Origin: Streptomyces mirabilis
GTDB lineage: Bacteria; Actinomycetota; Actinomycetes; Streptomycetales; Streptomycetaceae
Length of the DNA: 64,000 nt
Direction: 5' to 3'
NCBI RefSeq assembly: GCF_018310535.1
Contig: NZ_CP074102.1
Coordinates: forward strand, 4,402,001 to 4,466,000
A program made the translations under genes and the position numbers. Below the pieces are notes generated by a model, which ran no database searches, was not told the DNA's origin, and saw only the letters and a list, made by a program, of their open reading frames with translations. This document shows positions 23,718 to 31,162 of this stretch, one piece after another; position 1 is the stretch's first letter, and each line of letters opens with the position of its first letter.

Positions 23718-25346
23718 TCATCGCACGTCGACGTAGTCCTCCGTGCCGTCGCCCACGAAGTGCTTGCTGTCGGGATACAGGAAGACGGGTACCCAGGTGC
23801 CGTCCTGCTGGGCCTTGAAGCCCTTGCTGAAGGATCCGTTCGATTTCGTGGTGACGGTGGACATCAGGTACCAGGTCTTCTTGCCCTTGGGCCGGAAGAG
23901 GATCTCCACCTTCTTGGCGCCGTACGCCTTCCAGGAGGTGGTGCCGGCCTTGCGCTCCTGGAGCACGCCCTTGACGGTGATCGTCCGGCCCTTGGAGACG
24001 GGCTCGGGGGACGCGTTGGCGTCCTTGATCCGGGTGAGGGCGCGGTTCCTGCGCAGGCTGCCGCTGACGCCGCCCTTGATGTCCTTGGCGGTGGAGCCTG
24101 CGTAGTGCAGCCGCCAGTAGCCGTCCGTGTAGCCCGGCAGCTTCTCGACGATGAACTGCGAGCCGTTGGTGGTCTGCACCGTCTCCTTGGTGCTCCAGCC
24201 GGTCCTGCCGTCGGGCGAGTACTGGATGTCGACGGCGATCCGGTCGTCGGTCTCCCGCCCGACCAGGTCGACGATGCCGGTGATGTCCAGCTGTGCGTAC
24301 TCGTCCAGTCGCGCCGTGAACTCGGTGAACTTCGTCGTGGCGGTGGCCGCGACGGTGACGTCGGCCTTCGTGGTGCGCTGGATGAAGGGGTTGTACGGGT
24401 ACGGCGGGAAGCCGACCTCGTAGACCACCTTGCTGCCGTACGCGTACTTCGAGAAGGAGAAGCGGCCGTTCGCGTCGGTGGTCGACTGGACGGGGCTGCA
24501 GGTGGTGCAGTCCTTGTAGTCCATCTGCAGCGCGATGCCGGCCAGCGGCTTCCACTCCGTGCCGCTCTGGTACTGGAGCGCTCCGGTGACGTTGAACTTG
24601 TCGTTCGCGGTGACGTGGAGGCTGCTCTTGTCCAGGACGATCCGGGTCGGCGCGGTCTTCGGCCTGACCTCTACCCAGGGGCCGGCGGCGAAGCCCAGGT
24701 CGCCGTTGTACTGGGCGAAGGTCCAGCCGCCGTCCACCACCTCGTGGGAGGCGGAGAAGTGGCCGGCGTCGTCCGTGACAGCGGTCGTCTCGTCGTTCCC
24801 GTCGAACGTGAGGTCCACGGTGGCGCCGGGCAGTGGCACCGTCTCGCGGGTGCTGGGGTCGCGGACGGCCATGTCACCGATGGCCGTGACCGTCTTGTGC
24901 TCGATGTCCGGTTCGGTCGGCGTGACCGAGTAACCGGTGATGACGGGCTGCTTCTGGTAGTGCAGAGTGCCGGCGTTCTGCTGGACGGTGGTCTCGCCCG
25001 AGGAGTCCGTGGCCTCGATGTCGATCTTGTAGTCGCCCAGAGTGTCCAGGTGGATGGGCTGGGAGGCCCAGGTGCTGTCCCAGGAGCTGTAGTCGTACTT
25101 GCGCGTGAAGTCGGTGATCGTGGCCACCGGTGCGTCCGACTCGGCGCTGCCGGCCGGGCGGAGCTCGGCCGTGATCTTGTCGACCGAGCCGCTGTAGTTG
25201 AGGCGGACGTCGAGGACCGACCAGTCGGCCTGGTCGCTGTACGCGTTCTCGACGTTCGGCCCCGCGGCGTGGGCCGTGCCGGGTATCGCGAAGGTGCCTA
25301 CCAGGACGGCGCCGGCCGTCACCAGTCCTCTGGCGATATGTCTCAA
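23718..25346 (-). CDS. Secreted beta-sandwich protein, function unknown
   Basis: 542 residues with a Sec-type signal peptide (MRHIARGLVTAGAVLVGTFA ending in AHA-AG). The rest is predicted all-beta: repeated Ig-like segments with motifs such as GRFSFSKYA, GHFSASHEV and NGSFSKGFKA, which are typical of carboxypeptidase-regulatory/bacterial Ig-like modules. One CTTC pair (YKDCTTCSP) could form a disulfide or bind metal. It stands alone between two terminators. Likely an extracellular surface or matrix protein; no enzymatic motif seen. Confidence 0.75.
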   Translation of the reverse strand: MRHIARGLVTAGAVLVGTFAIPGTAHAAGPNVENAYSDQADWSVLDVRLNYSGSVDKITAELRPAGSAESDAPVATITDFTRKYDYSSWDSTWASQPIHLDTLGDYKIDIEATDSSGETTVQQNAGTLHYQKQPVITGYSVTPTEPDIEHKTVTAIGDMAVRDPSTRETVPLPGATVDLTFDGNDETTAVTDDAGHFSASHEVVDGGWTFAQYNGDLGFAAGPWVEVRPKTAPTRIVLDKSSLHVTANDKFNVTGALQYQSGTEWKPLAGIALQMDYKDCTTCSPVQSTTDANGRFSFSKYAYGSKVVYEVGFPPYPYNPFIQRTTKADVTVAATATTKFTEFTARLDEYAQLDITGIVDLVGRETDDRIAVDIQYSPDGRTGWSTKETVQTTNGSQFIVEKLPGYTDGYWRLHYAGSTAKDIKGGVSGSLRRNRALTRIKDANASPEPVSKGRTITVKGVLQERKAGTTSWKAYGAKKVEILFRPKGKKTWYLMSTVTTKSNGSFSKGFKAQQDGTWVPVFLYPDSKHFVGDGTEDYVDVR

Positions 25347-25373
25347 GAACCCCCCAAGGCTCCGCGAGCGACG

Positions 25374-25406
25374 AAAACCCCCTCCAGTTGACCCGGAGGG
25401 GGTTTT
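25374..25406 (-). terminator. Terminator of the tRNA Glu-Asp-Phe array
   Basis: Perfect stem AAAACCCCCTCC / GGAGGGGGTTTT with a 9-nt loop. It lies 3' of tRNA-Phe on the minus strand, where the AAAA becomes a U-run. Confidence 0.9.
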
Positions 25407-25414
25407 CGTTCCTG

Positions 25415-25488
25415 TGGCTGGGGCCGGGGTCGAACCGGCGACCTATCGCTTTTCAGGCGATCGCTCGTACCAACTGAGCTACCCAGCC
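25415..25488 (-). tRNA. tRNA-Phe (anticodon GAA)
   Basis: 74 nt; acceptor GGCTGGG/CCCAGCC, anticodon loop CTGAAAA (GAA) closed by ATCGC/GCGAT, T-loop TTCGACC. Last of three tRNA genes transcribed leftward. Confidence 0.95.
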
Positions 25489-25512
25489 ACGAGGTTTCAT
25501 GTGAAACCTCAG

Positions 25513-25587
25513 CGGTCCTGACGGGATTTGAACCCGCGGCCTCCACCTTGACAGGGTGGCGAGCACTCCAAACTGCTCCACAGGACC
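25513..25587 (-). tRNA. tRNA-Asp (anticodon GTC), second copy
   Basis: 75 nt and identical to the copy at 18980-19054 (anticodon loop CTGTCAA). Middle gene of the Glu-Asp-Phe array; 24 bp separate it from tRNA-Phe. Confidence 0.95.
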
Positions 25588-25634
25588 AAGCTGTTGCGTG
25601 CGACGCGTAAAACAGTGTCGCACACGGTGTTGCG

Positions 25635-25707
25635 TGCCCCCAACGGGATTCGAACCCGTGCTACCGCCTTGAAAGGGCGGCGTCCTAGGCCGCTAGACGA
25701 TGAGGGC
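25635..25707 (-). tRNA. tRNA-Glu (anticodon TTC)
   Basis: 73 nt; acceptor GCCCTCA/TGGGGGC, anticodon loop CTTTCAA (TTC) closed by CCGCC/GGCGG, T-loop TTCGAAT. First gene of the leftward array. Confidence 0.95.
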
Positions 25708-25787
25708 TATCGGCCCGCCTGGGCGCTTCTCAGCGCGTCGGGGACGTGAGAAGCATATGGGATGGCGGGAGGTATCGCCAAAACGGT

Positions 25788-27380
25788 TTACGGGGTGGTC
25801 GTGGGGGTGGTCGGCGAGGGGGAGGAGGACTGGGGCGCGCCCGGTTGGTTCTCCTTCGGGAGGTGGCGGCTGACCTCGGCCGTCGTCAGGCCCAGGCCGC
25901 CCAGTTTGATCTCGTCCCAGGCCTGGAGACGGCGGGTGTCGCGGTTGACGTAGAGGATCGAGGCCTCGATGGGGTCCGGGTACTTGCCCTCGATCGCGCG
26001 CAGGCCGCTGCCGCCCGTCGAGCCCTCGACGCGCAGGCGGGTTCCGTACTTCATGACCTCCATCTGCTCGTGGTGGAGGTGACCGGCCAGGACGAGGGGC
26101 ACCTCGCCGTCCGTCCCGCGGGCCGCCGACGGCTCGTGGGCGATGGCGATGTCGACGGGGGTGCCTGCCGAGCGCTGGTCGCGGAGGGCGGAGGCCAGGC
26201 GGGCGCCGGCCAGATCCTCCGCCGCGTCGCCGCCCGGGGCGACCGAGCGGTCGGGGGTGAACTGGGGGTCGCCGATACCGGCGAAGCGCAGGCCCGCGAC
26301 CGTGATCGCGCGGCCGTCGTCCAGGACGTGCACGTTCTTCAGGCGTTCCAGGTAGCGCTGGGTGACGAGGCTGTCGTGGTTGCCGCGCACCCAGATGTAG
26401 GGCGCGCCCAGGTCGGGGATGGGGTCCAGGAAGCCGTTCTCGGCCGACGTTCCGTGGTCCATGGTGTCGCCGGAGTCGACGATCACATTGATCGAGTACT
26501 GCTTCACCAGCGACGCGATGATCTTCCAGCTCGCGGGGTTGAGGTGGATGTCGGAGACGTGCAGGACCCGGATCGTGGACGGGTCCGGCTCGTACGTCGG
26601 GAGCGTGGACGTGACGTCGTAGAGCTTCGTCACGTTCGTCACCAGGCGTGCCAACTCCTCCTGGTAGACGTTGAATTCGCTGACGATGTTGCGGGCGTTG
26701 CCGACGAGGGAGGGGGCGGAGGAGAGCAGTCCGGAGAACCTCGGTTCCAGCACCGAATTCGGGTTCCAGGTGGCGAAGGCCGTCGCACCCGAGGCGGTGA
26801 GCAGGGTGAGGGCAAGGCCGCCGGCGGCCAGGGCGCGGCGCGGGCGGCGGTAGACCGCGAGGCCGAGGGCCGTGGCGCCCGACACGACCGCGACGCAGGA
26901 CCGTACGGCCAGGTCGAGCGTGCCGTGCTCGACGTCGTGCGCGACCTCGTCCTGCAGGCCCGAGAGCCGCTCGGGGTGGTCGACCAGGGCTTGCGCACGG
27001 ACCGGGTCGAGCTGGTCGACGTTCACGTCGAGGCGGACCGGGGCGATGTGGCTGTTCAGCTCCAGGGCGCCGAGCGGGGAGACGTTGATCTTGGTGCCGC
27101 CGGTGACCGAGGGGCGCAGGGTCATCGTGGTGTTCATGGGGCCGACCGGGACGCGCACATTGCCCACGATCAGCAGGCCCAGCCAGGCGCCGAGGAGGAC
27201 GACCGCCAGTAGGCCGAGCGCCCGGGTGTACGGGTTCGGCTGCTGGACGAGTTCCTCGGTGACGGGGCGGAAGCGGCGGGTGCGGCGGAGGTGGCGGGAG
27301 CGGAGGGTGTGGTGCTTGCGGGTCAGGGTGGTGGTGACGGCGGATATGACGGTGGTGACGGCAGCGGGGACGCGGGCCAT
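25788..27380 (-). CDS. Membrane-anchored metallophosphoesterase
   Basis: 530 residues. Two hydrophobic segments (about 40-60, LGLLAVVLLGAWLGLLIVG; about 180-200 before ATFATWNPNS) place the C-terminal calcineurin-like domain outside the membrane if the N-terminus is cytoplasmic. The metal-binding motifs are complete: VSDIHLN, DSGDTMDHG, VRGNHDS and GHLHHEQ. A Ser/Thr/Pro tail ends the protein. ATG 27380 gives the start MARVPAAV; longer in-frame starts would run into the divergent peptidase promoter. Such proteins hydrolyse phosphomono- or diesters; the substrate is unknown. Confidence 0.87.
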   Translation of the reverse strand: MARVPAAVTTVISAVTTTLTRKHHTLRSRHLRRTRRFRPVTEELVQQPNPYTRALGLLAVVLLGAWLGLLIVGNVRVPVGPMNTTMTLRPSVTGGTKINVSPLGALELNSHIAPVRLDVNVDQLDPVRAQALVDHPERLSGLQDEVAHDVEHGTLDLAVRSCVAVVSGATALGLAVYRRPRRALAAGGLALTLLTASGATAFATWNPNSVLEPRFSGLLSSAPSLVGNARNIVSEFNVYQEELARLVTNVTKLYDVTSTLPTYEPDPSTIRVLHVSDIHLNPASWKIIASLVKQYSINVIVDSGDTMDHGTSAENGFLDPIPDLGAPYIWVRGNHDSLVTQRYLERLKNVHVLDDGRAITVAGLRFAGIGDPQFTPDRSVAPGGDAAEDLAGARLASALRDQRSAGTPVDIAIAHEPSAARGTDGEVPLVLAGHLHHEQMEVMKYGTRLRVEGSTGGSGLRAIEGKYPDPIEASILYVNRDTRRLQAWDEIKLGGLGLTTAEVSRHLPKENQPGAPQSSSPSPTTPTTTP

Positions 27381-27474
27381 TGGTCCCGTATGCCCAAGTG
27401 CGGGGGTGGGTATGCGGGGCGTACGGGGTTGTCGTCGACTCTCCTGCGCGGCGGTCGTACCGGACAATGGCCGT

Positions 27475-27825
27475 GTGCTGGAGATGACGCGCGAGGAGTT
27501 CGAGGAACTGGTCGCCGAGGCGCTGGACCGGATTCCGCCGGAGCTGACGCGGTTGATGGACAACGTGGCGGTGTTCGTCGAGGACGAGCCCGACCCCGCC
27601 GATCCCGAGCTGCTCGGGCTCTACGAGGGAACTCCCCTGACCGATCGCGGGGAGTGGTACGCGGGGGTGCTGCCGGATCGGATCACGATCTACCGGGGGC
27701 CGACCCTGCGGATGTGCGAGACGCGGGAGGACGTGGTCGCGGAGACCGAGGTCACCGTGGTGCACGAGATCGCGCATCACTTCGGGATCGATGACGAACG
27801 GCTGCACGCGCTCGGCTACGGGTGA
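27475..27825 (+). CDS. Zincin-type metallopeptidase family protein (PF06262-like)
   Basis: 116-residue minimal zincin with the motif HEIAHHFGIDDERLHALGYG (HExxHxxGxDxxxxxxxG), the zinc-binding signature of the small metallopeptidase family found across actinobacteria. N-terminal helix MTREEFEELVAEALDRIP is conserved. Two starts are possible: GTG 27475 (VLEMTREEF) or ATG 27484 (MTREEF). No Shine-Dalgarno sequence is seen and GACAAT at 27464-27469 may serve as a -10, so the mRNA may be leaderless. Divergent from the metallophosphoesterase gene. Substrate unknown. Confidence 0.88.
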   Translation: MLEMTREEFEELVAEALDRIPPELTRLMDNVAVFVEDEPDPADPELLGLYEGTPLTDRGEWYAGVLPDRITIYRGPTLRMCETREDVVAETEVTVVHEIAHHFGIDDERLHALGYG

Positions 27826-27995
27826 GCGAGCGGAGAGTGGGTGACGGGGGCTGACGCGCCCGGGGCTCGGGACGTGTGTCATGTTCCCGCGTGTCCTCTT
27901 GTGGGCGGCGGGAGTTGGGCAGGGGGACTCCCCGATCCATCCCCAGGCTCTCGGCCTCGCCGAGCAGGGGAGACCCCCTCCGGAGGTGGCTGCCC

Positions 27996-28517
27996 GTGCG
28001 CGCCTTGTACGTACCCGTCCGTCTGGCCGCCACGGTCATCTTCGTCGCGTCCGCCGCCGGCTGTATGAGCGTGGGTGACGACGCGGGCCGGCCCGGGCCC
28101 GCGCACTCGGCGGGGCGCCACGGCGGCCAGGCTCCCGACGGGGGGTCCGCGGGGGGCGGGGGCGGTGGCGGGTTCCACGGGGGGACGGGTGCGAAGGGCG
28201 GTGCCTCCGCCAAGCCCGGTGAGTCGGCCTCCGGGTCGGCGTCCGCGTCCGCGTCGGCCTCCGGCGGCGCGAAGCCGTCCGCCAGGGCGACGGGCAAGGG
28301 GGACGGCAAGGGGCAGCCGGAGCAGCCCCCGCCGTCGAACGGGGTGTCGAGTCCCACGCACGCCACGTCCGACCCGACTCCGCCGCCCCCTCCCCCGCCA
28401 CCGCCCGTGACGTCGACGCCCGATCCGACCACGGCGGAGCCCTCGTCCTCGGCGCATGAGCAGACCACGCAGCTGGTGGATCGGGAGCCGGCACCGCGGG
28501 CGGGCCAACCGGCGTGA
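27996..28517 (+). CDS. Low-complexity lipoprotein
   Basis: 173 residues starting at GTG 27996, with GGAGG 9 nt upstream. Signal sequence ending in lipobox SAAGC (Cys about residue 23). The mature part is low-complexity: Gly-rich (about 50-65), alternating Ser-Ala (75-90), then polyproline (about 130-140), suggesting an unfolded cell-wall-spanning stalk without a globular domain. No motif for a partner. 170 bp after the peptidase gene. Function unknown. Confidence 0.7.
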   Translation: MRALYVPVRLAATVIFVASAAGCMSVGDDAGRPGPAHSAGRHGGQAPDGGSAGGGGGGGFHGGTGAKGGASAKPGESASGSASASASASGGAKPSARATGKGDGKGQPEQPPPSNGVSSPTHATSDPTPPPPPPPPPVTSTPDPTTAEPSSSAHEQTTQLVDREPAPRAGQPA

Positions 28518-28550
28518 GCGGGGCGGTGGGGCGTGAGCGGGGCGGTGGGG
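28513..28550. repeat. 19-bp tandem duplication
   Basis: CGTGAGCGGGGCGGTGGGG occurs twice in direct succession at the 3' end of the lipoprotein gene, covering its stop codon. Confidence 0.85.
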
Positions 28551-28883
28551 AGGGGCGGAGGGCCGACGAGTGGAGAGGCGGTGGGAAAGTCGGCGGAGGG
28601 GGCGGGAATACGCTCGACCACCGCTGGTGTTGGAACCCTTGCCAGCAGACGTAAGACCTCCCCTACGTGCCTGACCTGCCCCTTTGGGGGTCAGTTTGCC
28701 TTCAGGGGTTGGGGGTGCGTATGGTGGTAGATCGTTTGATCCCATTTGCCCGGCGCCATTGCAGAGAGCGCCGCGTGTGGCGCGTACTCTCCCTTGCCGT
28801 GGCCGGACCGCATAGAGGCGGTCGATTGCGACTTCACGGAGTTTGGGCGCGTGCCGAAGAACTCCGGAAGGTTCGCATTTCGC
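28551..28883 (+). promoter_or_regulatory. Promoter and long 5' leader of the DEAD-box helicase gene
   Basis: No gene. TTGCCT (28696-28701), 18-nt spacer and TATGGT (28720-28725) form a candidate promoter, giving a 5' leader of about 150 nt. Leader contains G/C-rich inverted segments (GGCGCC..GGCGC, 28753-28782) that could fold. An upstream hairpin CTGAC..GTCAG around 28671-28694 overlaps the promoter edge. DEAD-box helicase mRNAs with long structured leaders are often cold-induced; that is inference here. Confidence 0.5.
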
Positions 28884-30929
28884 ATGTCTGTTTCCAGTAC
28901 TGATCACGTCGTCGTGCCCGAGAACAACGAGAACGACAACAACGAGGGCATCCAGGCCGCCGTCGAGACCGTGGAGACGGTCGAGACCGTCGAGGCCGCC
29001 CCCGAGATCACCTTCGACTCCCTCGGCCTCCCCGAGGGCGTCGTCCGCAAGCTCGCCCAGAACGGTGTGACCACCCCGTTCCCGATCCAGGCCGCGACCA
29101 TCCCGGACGCCCTGGCCGGCAAGGACATCCTCGGCCGTGGCCGCACCGGCTCCGGCAAGACCCTCTCCTTCGGTCTGCCGACCCTGGCGCGACTCGCCGG
29201 CGGTCACACCGAGAAGAAGAAGCCGCGCGCCGTCATCCTCACGCCGACCCGTGAGCTGGCCATGCAGGTCGCCGACGCGCTGCAGCCCTACGGCGACGTC
29301 CTCGGCCTGAAGATGAAGGTCGTCTGCGGCGGTACGTCGATGGGCAACCAGATCTACGCCCTGGAGCGCGGCGTCGACGTCCTCGTCGCCACCCCGGGCC
29401 GTCTGCGCGACATCATCAACCGTGGCGCCTGCTCGCTGGAGAACGTCCAGGTGGCCGTTCTCGACGAGGCCGACCAGATGTCCGACCTGGGCTTCCTGCC
29501 CGAGGTCACCGAGCTGTTCGACCAGATCCCGGCCGGCGGCCAGCGGATGCTGTTCTCGGCCACGATGGAGAACGAGATCTCCACGCTGGTCAAGCGCTAC
29601 CTGACCAACCCGGTCACGCACGAGGTCGACAGCGCCCAGGGCAACGTCACGACGATGTCCCACCACATCCTCATCGTGAAGCCCAAGGACAAGGCGCCGG
29701 TCACCGCCGCGATCGCCTCCCGCAAGGGCCGCACGATCATCTTCGTCCGCACTCAGCTGGGCGCCGACCGTATCGCCGAGCAGCTGCGCGACGCCGGTGT
29801 GAAGGCCGACGCGCTGCACGGCGGCATGACCCAGGGCGCGCGGACCCGGACGCTGGCCGACTTCAAGGACGGTTACGTCAACGCGCTCGTCGCGACCGAC
29901 GTCGCCGCCCGCGGTATCCACGTCGACGGCATCGACCTGGTCCTGAACGTGGACCCGGCCGGTGACCACAAGGACTACCTGCACCGCTCCGGCCGTACGG
30001 CCCGCGCGGGCCGCAGCGGCACCGTGGTGTCCCTCTCCCTGCCGCACCAGCGCCGTCAGATCTTCCGGCTGATGGAGGACGCGGGCGTCGACGCCGCGCG
30101 TCACATCATCAACTCCGGTACGGCCTTCGAGCCCGAGGTCGCCGAGATCACCGGCGCCCGGTCGATGACCGAGGTCCAGGCCCAGTCGGCCGGCGACGCC
30201 GCGCAGCAGGCCGAGCGTGAGGTCTCGCAGCTCACCAAGGAGCTGGAGCGCGCGCAGCGTCGTGCGGTCGAGCTGCGTGGGGAGGCCGACCGTCTGGTGG
30301 CCCGTGCCGCGCGCGAGCGGGGCGAGGACCCGGAGGCGGCGGTCGTCGCAGCCGCGGAGGCCCTGGCGGAGCAGGCGGTGGCCGAGGCCCCGGCCGAGAC
30401 GCCGGCCGTGTCCGAGCAGCCCGTCGCCGAGCGTTCGTCCTACGAGCCGCGTCAGCGCCGCGACGAGCGGGGCAACTACGAGCGTCGCGACAACGACCGC
30501 GGTGACCGCGGTGGTTCCGGCTTCCGTCGGGACAACGACCGTCGGGACGACCGTGGTGGTCGTTCGTTCGAGCGTCGTGACGACCGCGGTGGCTCTGGCT
30601 TCCGTCGGGACAACGACCGTCGGGACGACCGTGGTGGTCGTTCGTTCGAGCGTCGTGACGACCGCGGTGGTTCCGGCTTCCGTCGGGACAACGACCGTGG
30701 TGCCGCCGGCCGTACCTTCGAGCGTCGCGACGACCGTGGCGGCCACCGTGGCAGCGACCGTCCCTTCAACCGCGACCGCCAGGACAACCGTCCCTCCAGC
30801 GGTTTCCGCGCCGGCAGCCACGACCGCCCGTACGGCCGTCGCGACGACCACCGCGGCACCGGCACGGGTACCGGCACCGGTTCCTTCGGCCGCCGCGACG
30901 AGAAGCCCCGCTGGAAGCGCAACGGCTGA
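28884..30929 (+). CDS. DEAD-box RNA helicase with RGG-repeat tail
   Basis: 681 residues from ATG 28884. Complete DEAD-box core: Q-motif region TTPFPIQAATIP, motif I GRTGSGKT, motif Ia PTRELA, motif II DEAD (VLDEADQMSD), motif III SAT, motif VI HRSGRTARAG. After the core there is a coiled-coil-like Ala/Glu segment (about 435-510), then an Arg/Asp/Gly-rich tail with tandem 26-residue repeats, expected to bind RNA non-specifically. Likely roles are mRNA turnover and ribosome assembly. An in-frame GTG at 28851 is an alternative start; the Shine-Dalgarno for ATG 28884 is distant (GGAAGG 13 nt upstream). Confidence 0.92.
   Translation: MSVSSTDHVVVPENNENDNNEGIQAAVETVETVETVEAAPEITFDSLGLPEGVVRKLAQNGVTTPFPIQAATIPDALAGKDILGRGRTGSGKTLSFGLPTLARLAGGHTEKKKPRAVILTPTRELAMQVADALQPYGDVLGLKMKVVCGGTSMGNQIYALERGVDVLVATPGRLRDIINRGACSLENVQVAVLDEADQMSDLGFLPEVTELFDQIPAGGQRMLFSATMENEISTLVKRYLTNPVTHEVDSAQGNVTTMSHHILIVKPKDKAPVTAAIASRKGRTIIFVRTQLGADRIAEQLRDAGVKADALHGGMTQGARTRTLADFKDGYVNALVATDVAARGIHVDGIDLVLNVDPAGDHKDYLHRSGRTARAGRSGTVVSLSLPHQRRQIFRLMEDAGVDAARHIINSGTAFEPEVAEITGARSMTEVQAQSAGDAAQQAEREVSQLTKELERAQRRAVELRGEADRLVARAARERGEDPEAAVVAAAEALAEQAVAEAPAETPAVSEQPVAERSSYEPRQRRDERGNYERRDNDRGDRGGSGFRRDNDRRDDRGGRSFERRDDRGGSGFRRDNDRRDDRGGRSFERRDDRGGSGFRRDNDRGAAGRTFERRDDRGGHRGSDRPFNRDRQDNRPSSGFRAGSHDRPYGRRDDHRGTGTGTGTGSFGRRDEKPRWKRNG
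30513..30716 (+). repeat. 78-bp in-frame tandem repeats in the helicase tail
   Basis: Three units starting at 30513, 30591 and 30669 (third partial) are nearly identical in DNA sequence as well as in protein (unit begins GSGFRRDNDRRDDRGG). The low synonymous divergence indicates recent duplication or ongoing homogenisation. Confidence 0.93.
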
Positions 30930-30960
30930 TGTCCGCTGACGTCCGCGACTGCTGACTGAA

Positions 30961-31001
30961 CGCCGTGGCCCCCACCGATCCGGTGGGGGCCACGGCGTTT
31001 T
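30961..31001 (+). terminator. Strong terminator after the DEAD-box helicase gene
   Basis: Perfect 17-bp stem CGCCGTGGCCCCCACCG / CGGTGGGGGCCACGGCG with a 3-nt loop, followed by TTTT. Confidence 0.93.
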
Positions 31002-31162
31002 CCGTGCCCGTGCCCGCGCCCCCGCACCATTCGAAAAGACTTTCCCGAGACTTTGAACTCGCTGTACGATCAGCCGACTTCTGAGACGGATGCGACGGCC
31101 GGGGGGCCGGGGGGCATCGAGAAGCGGTGCGCGTCCCGTCTCGTTTTTCGGGGAGGGTCTTC

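Noticed and set aside
18980..25587. Identical tRNA-Asp copies as ends of an integrated element
   Set aside because: The intervening DNA contains core genes such as hrpA and no integrase; identical tRNA-Asp copies are common in Streptomyces.
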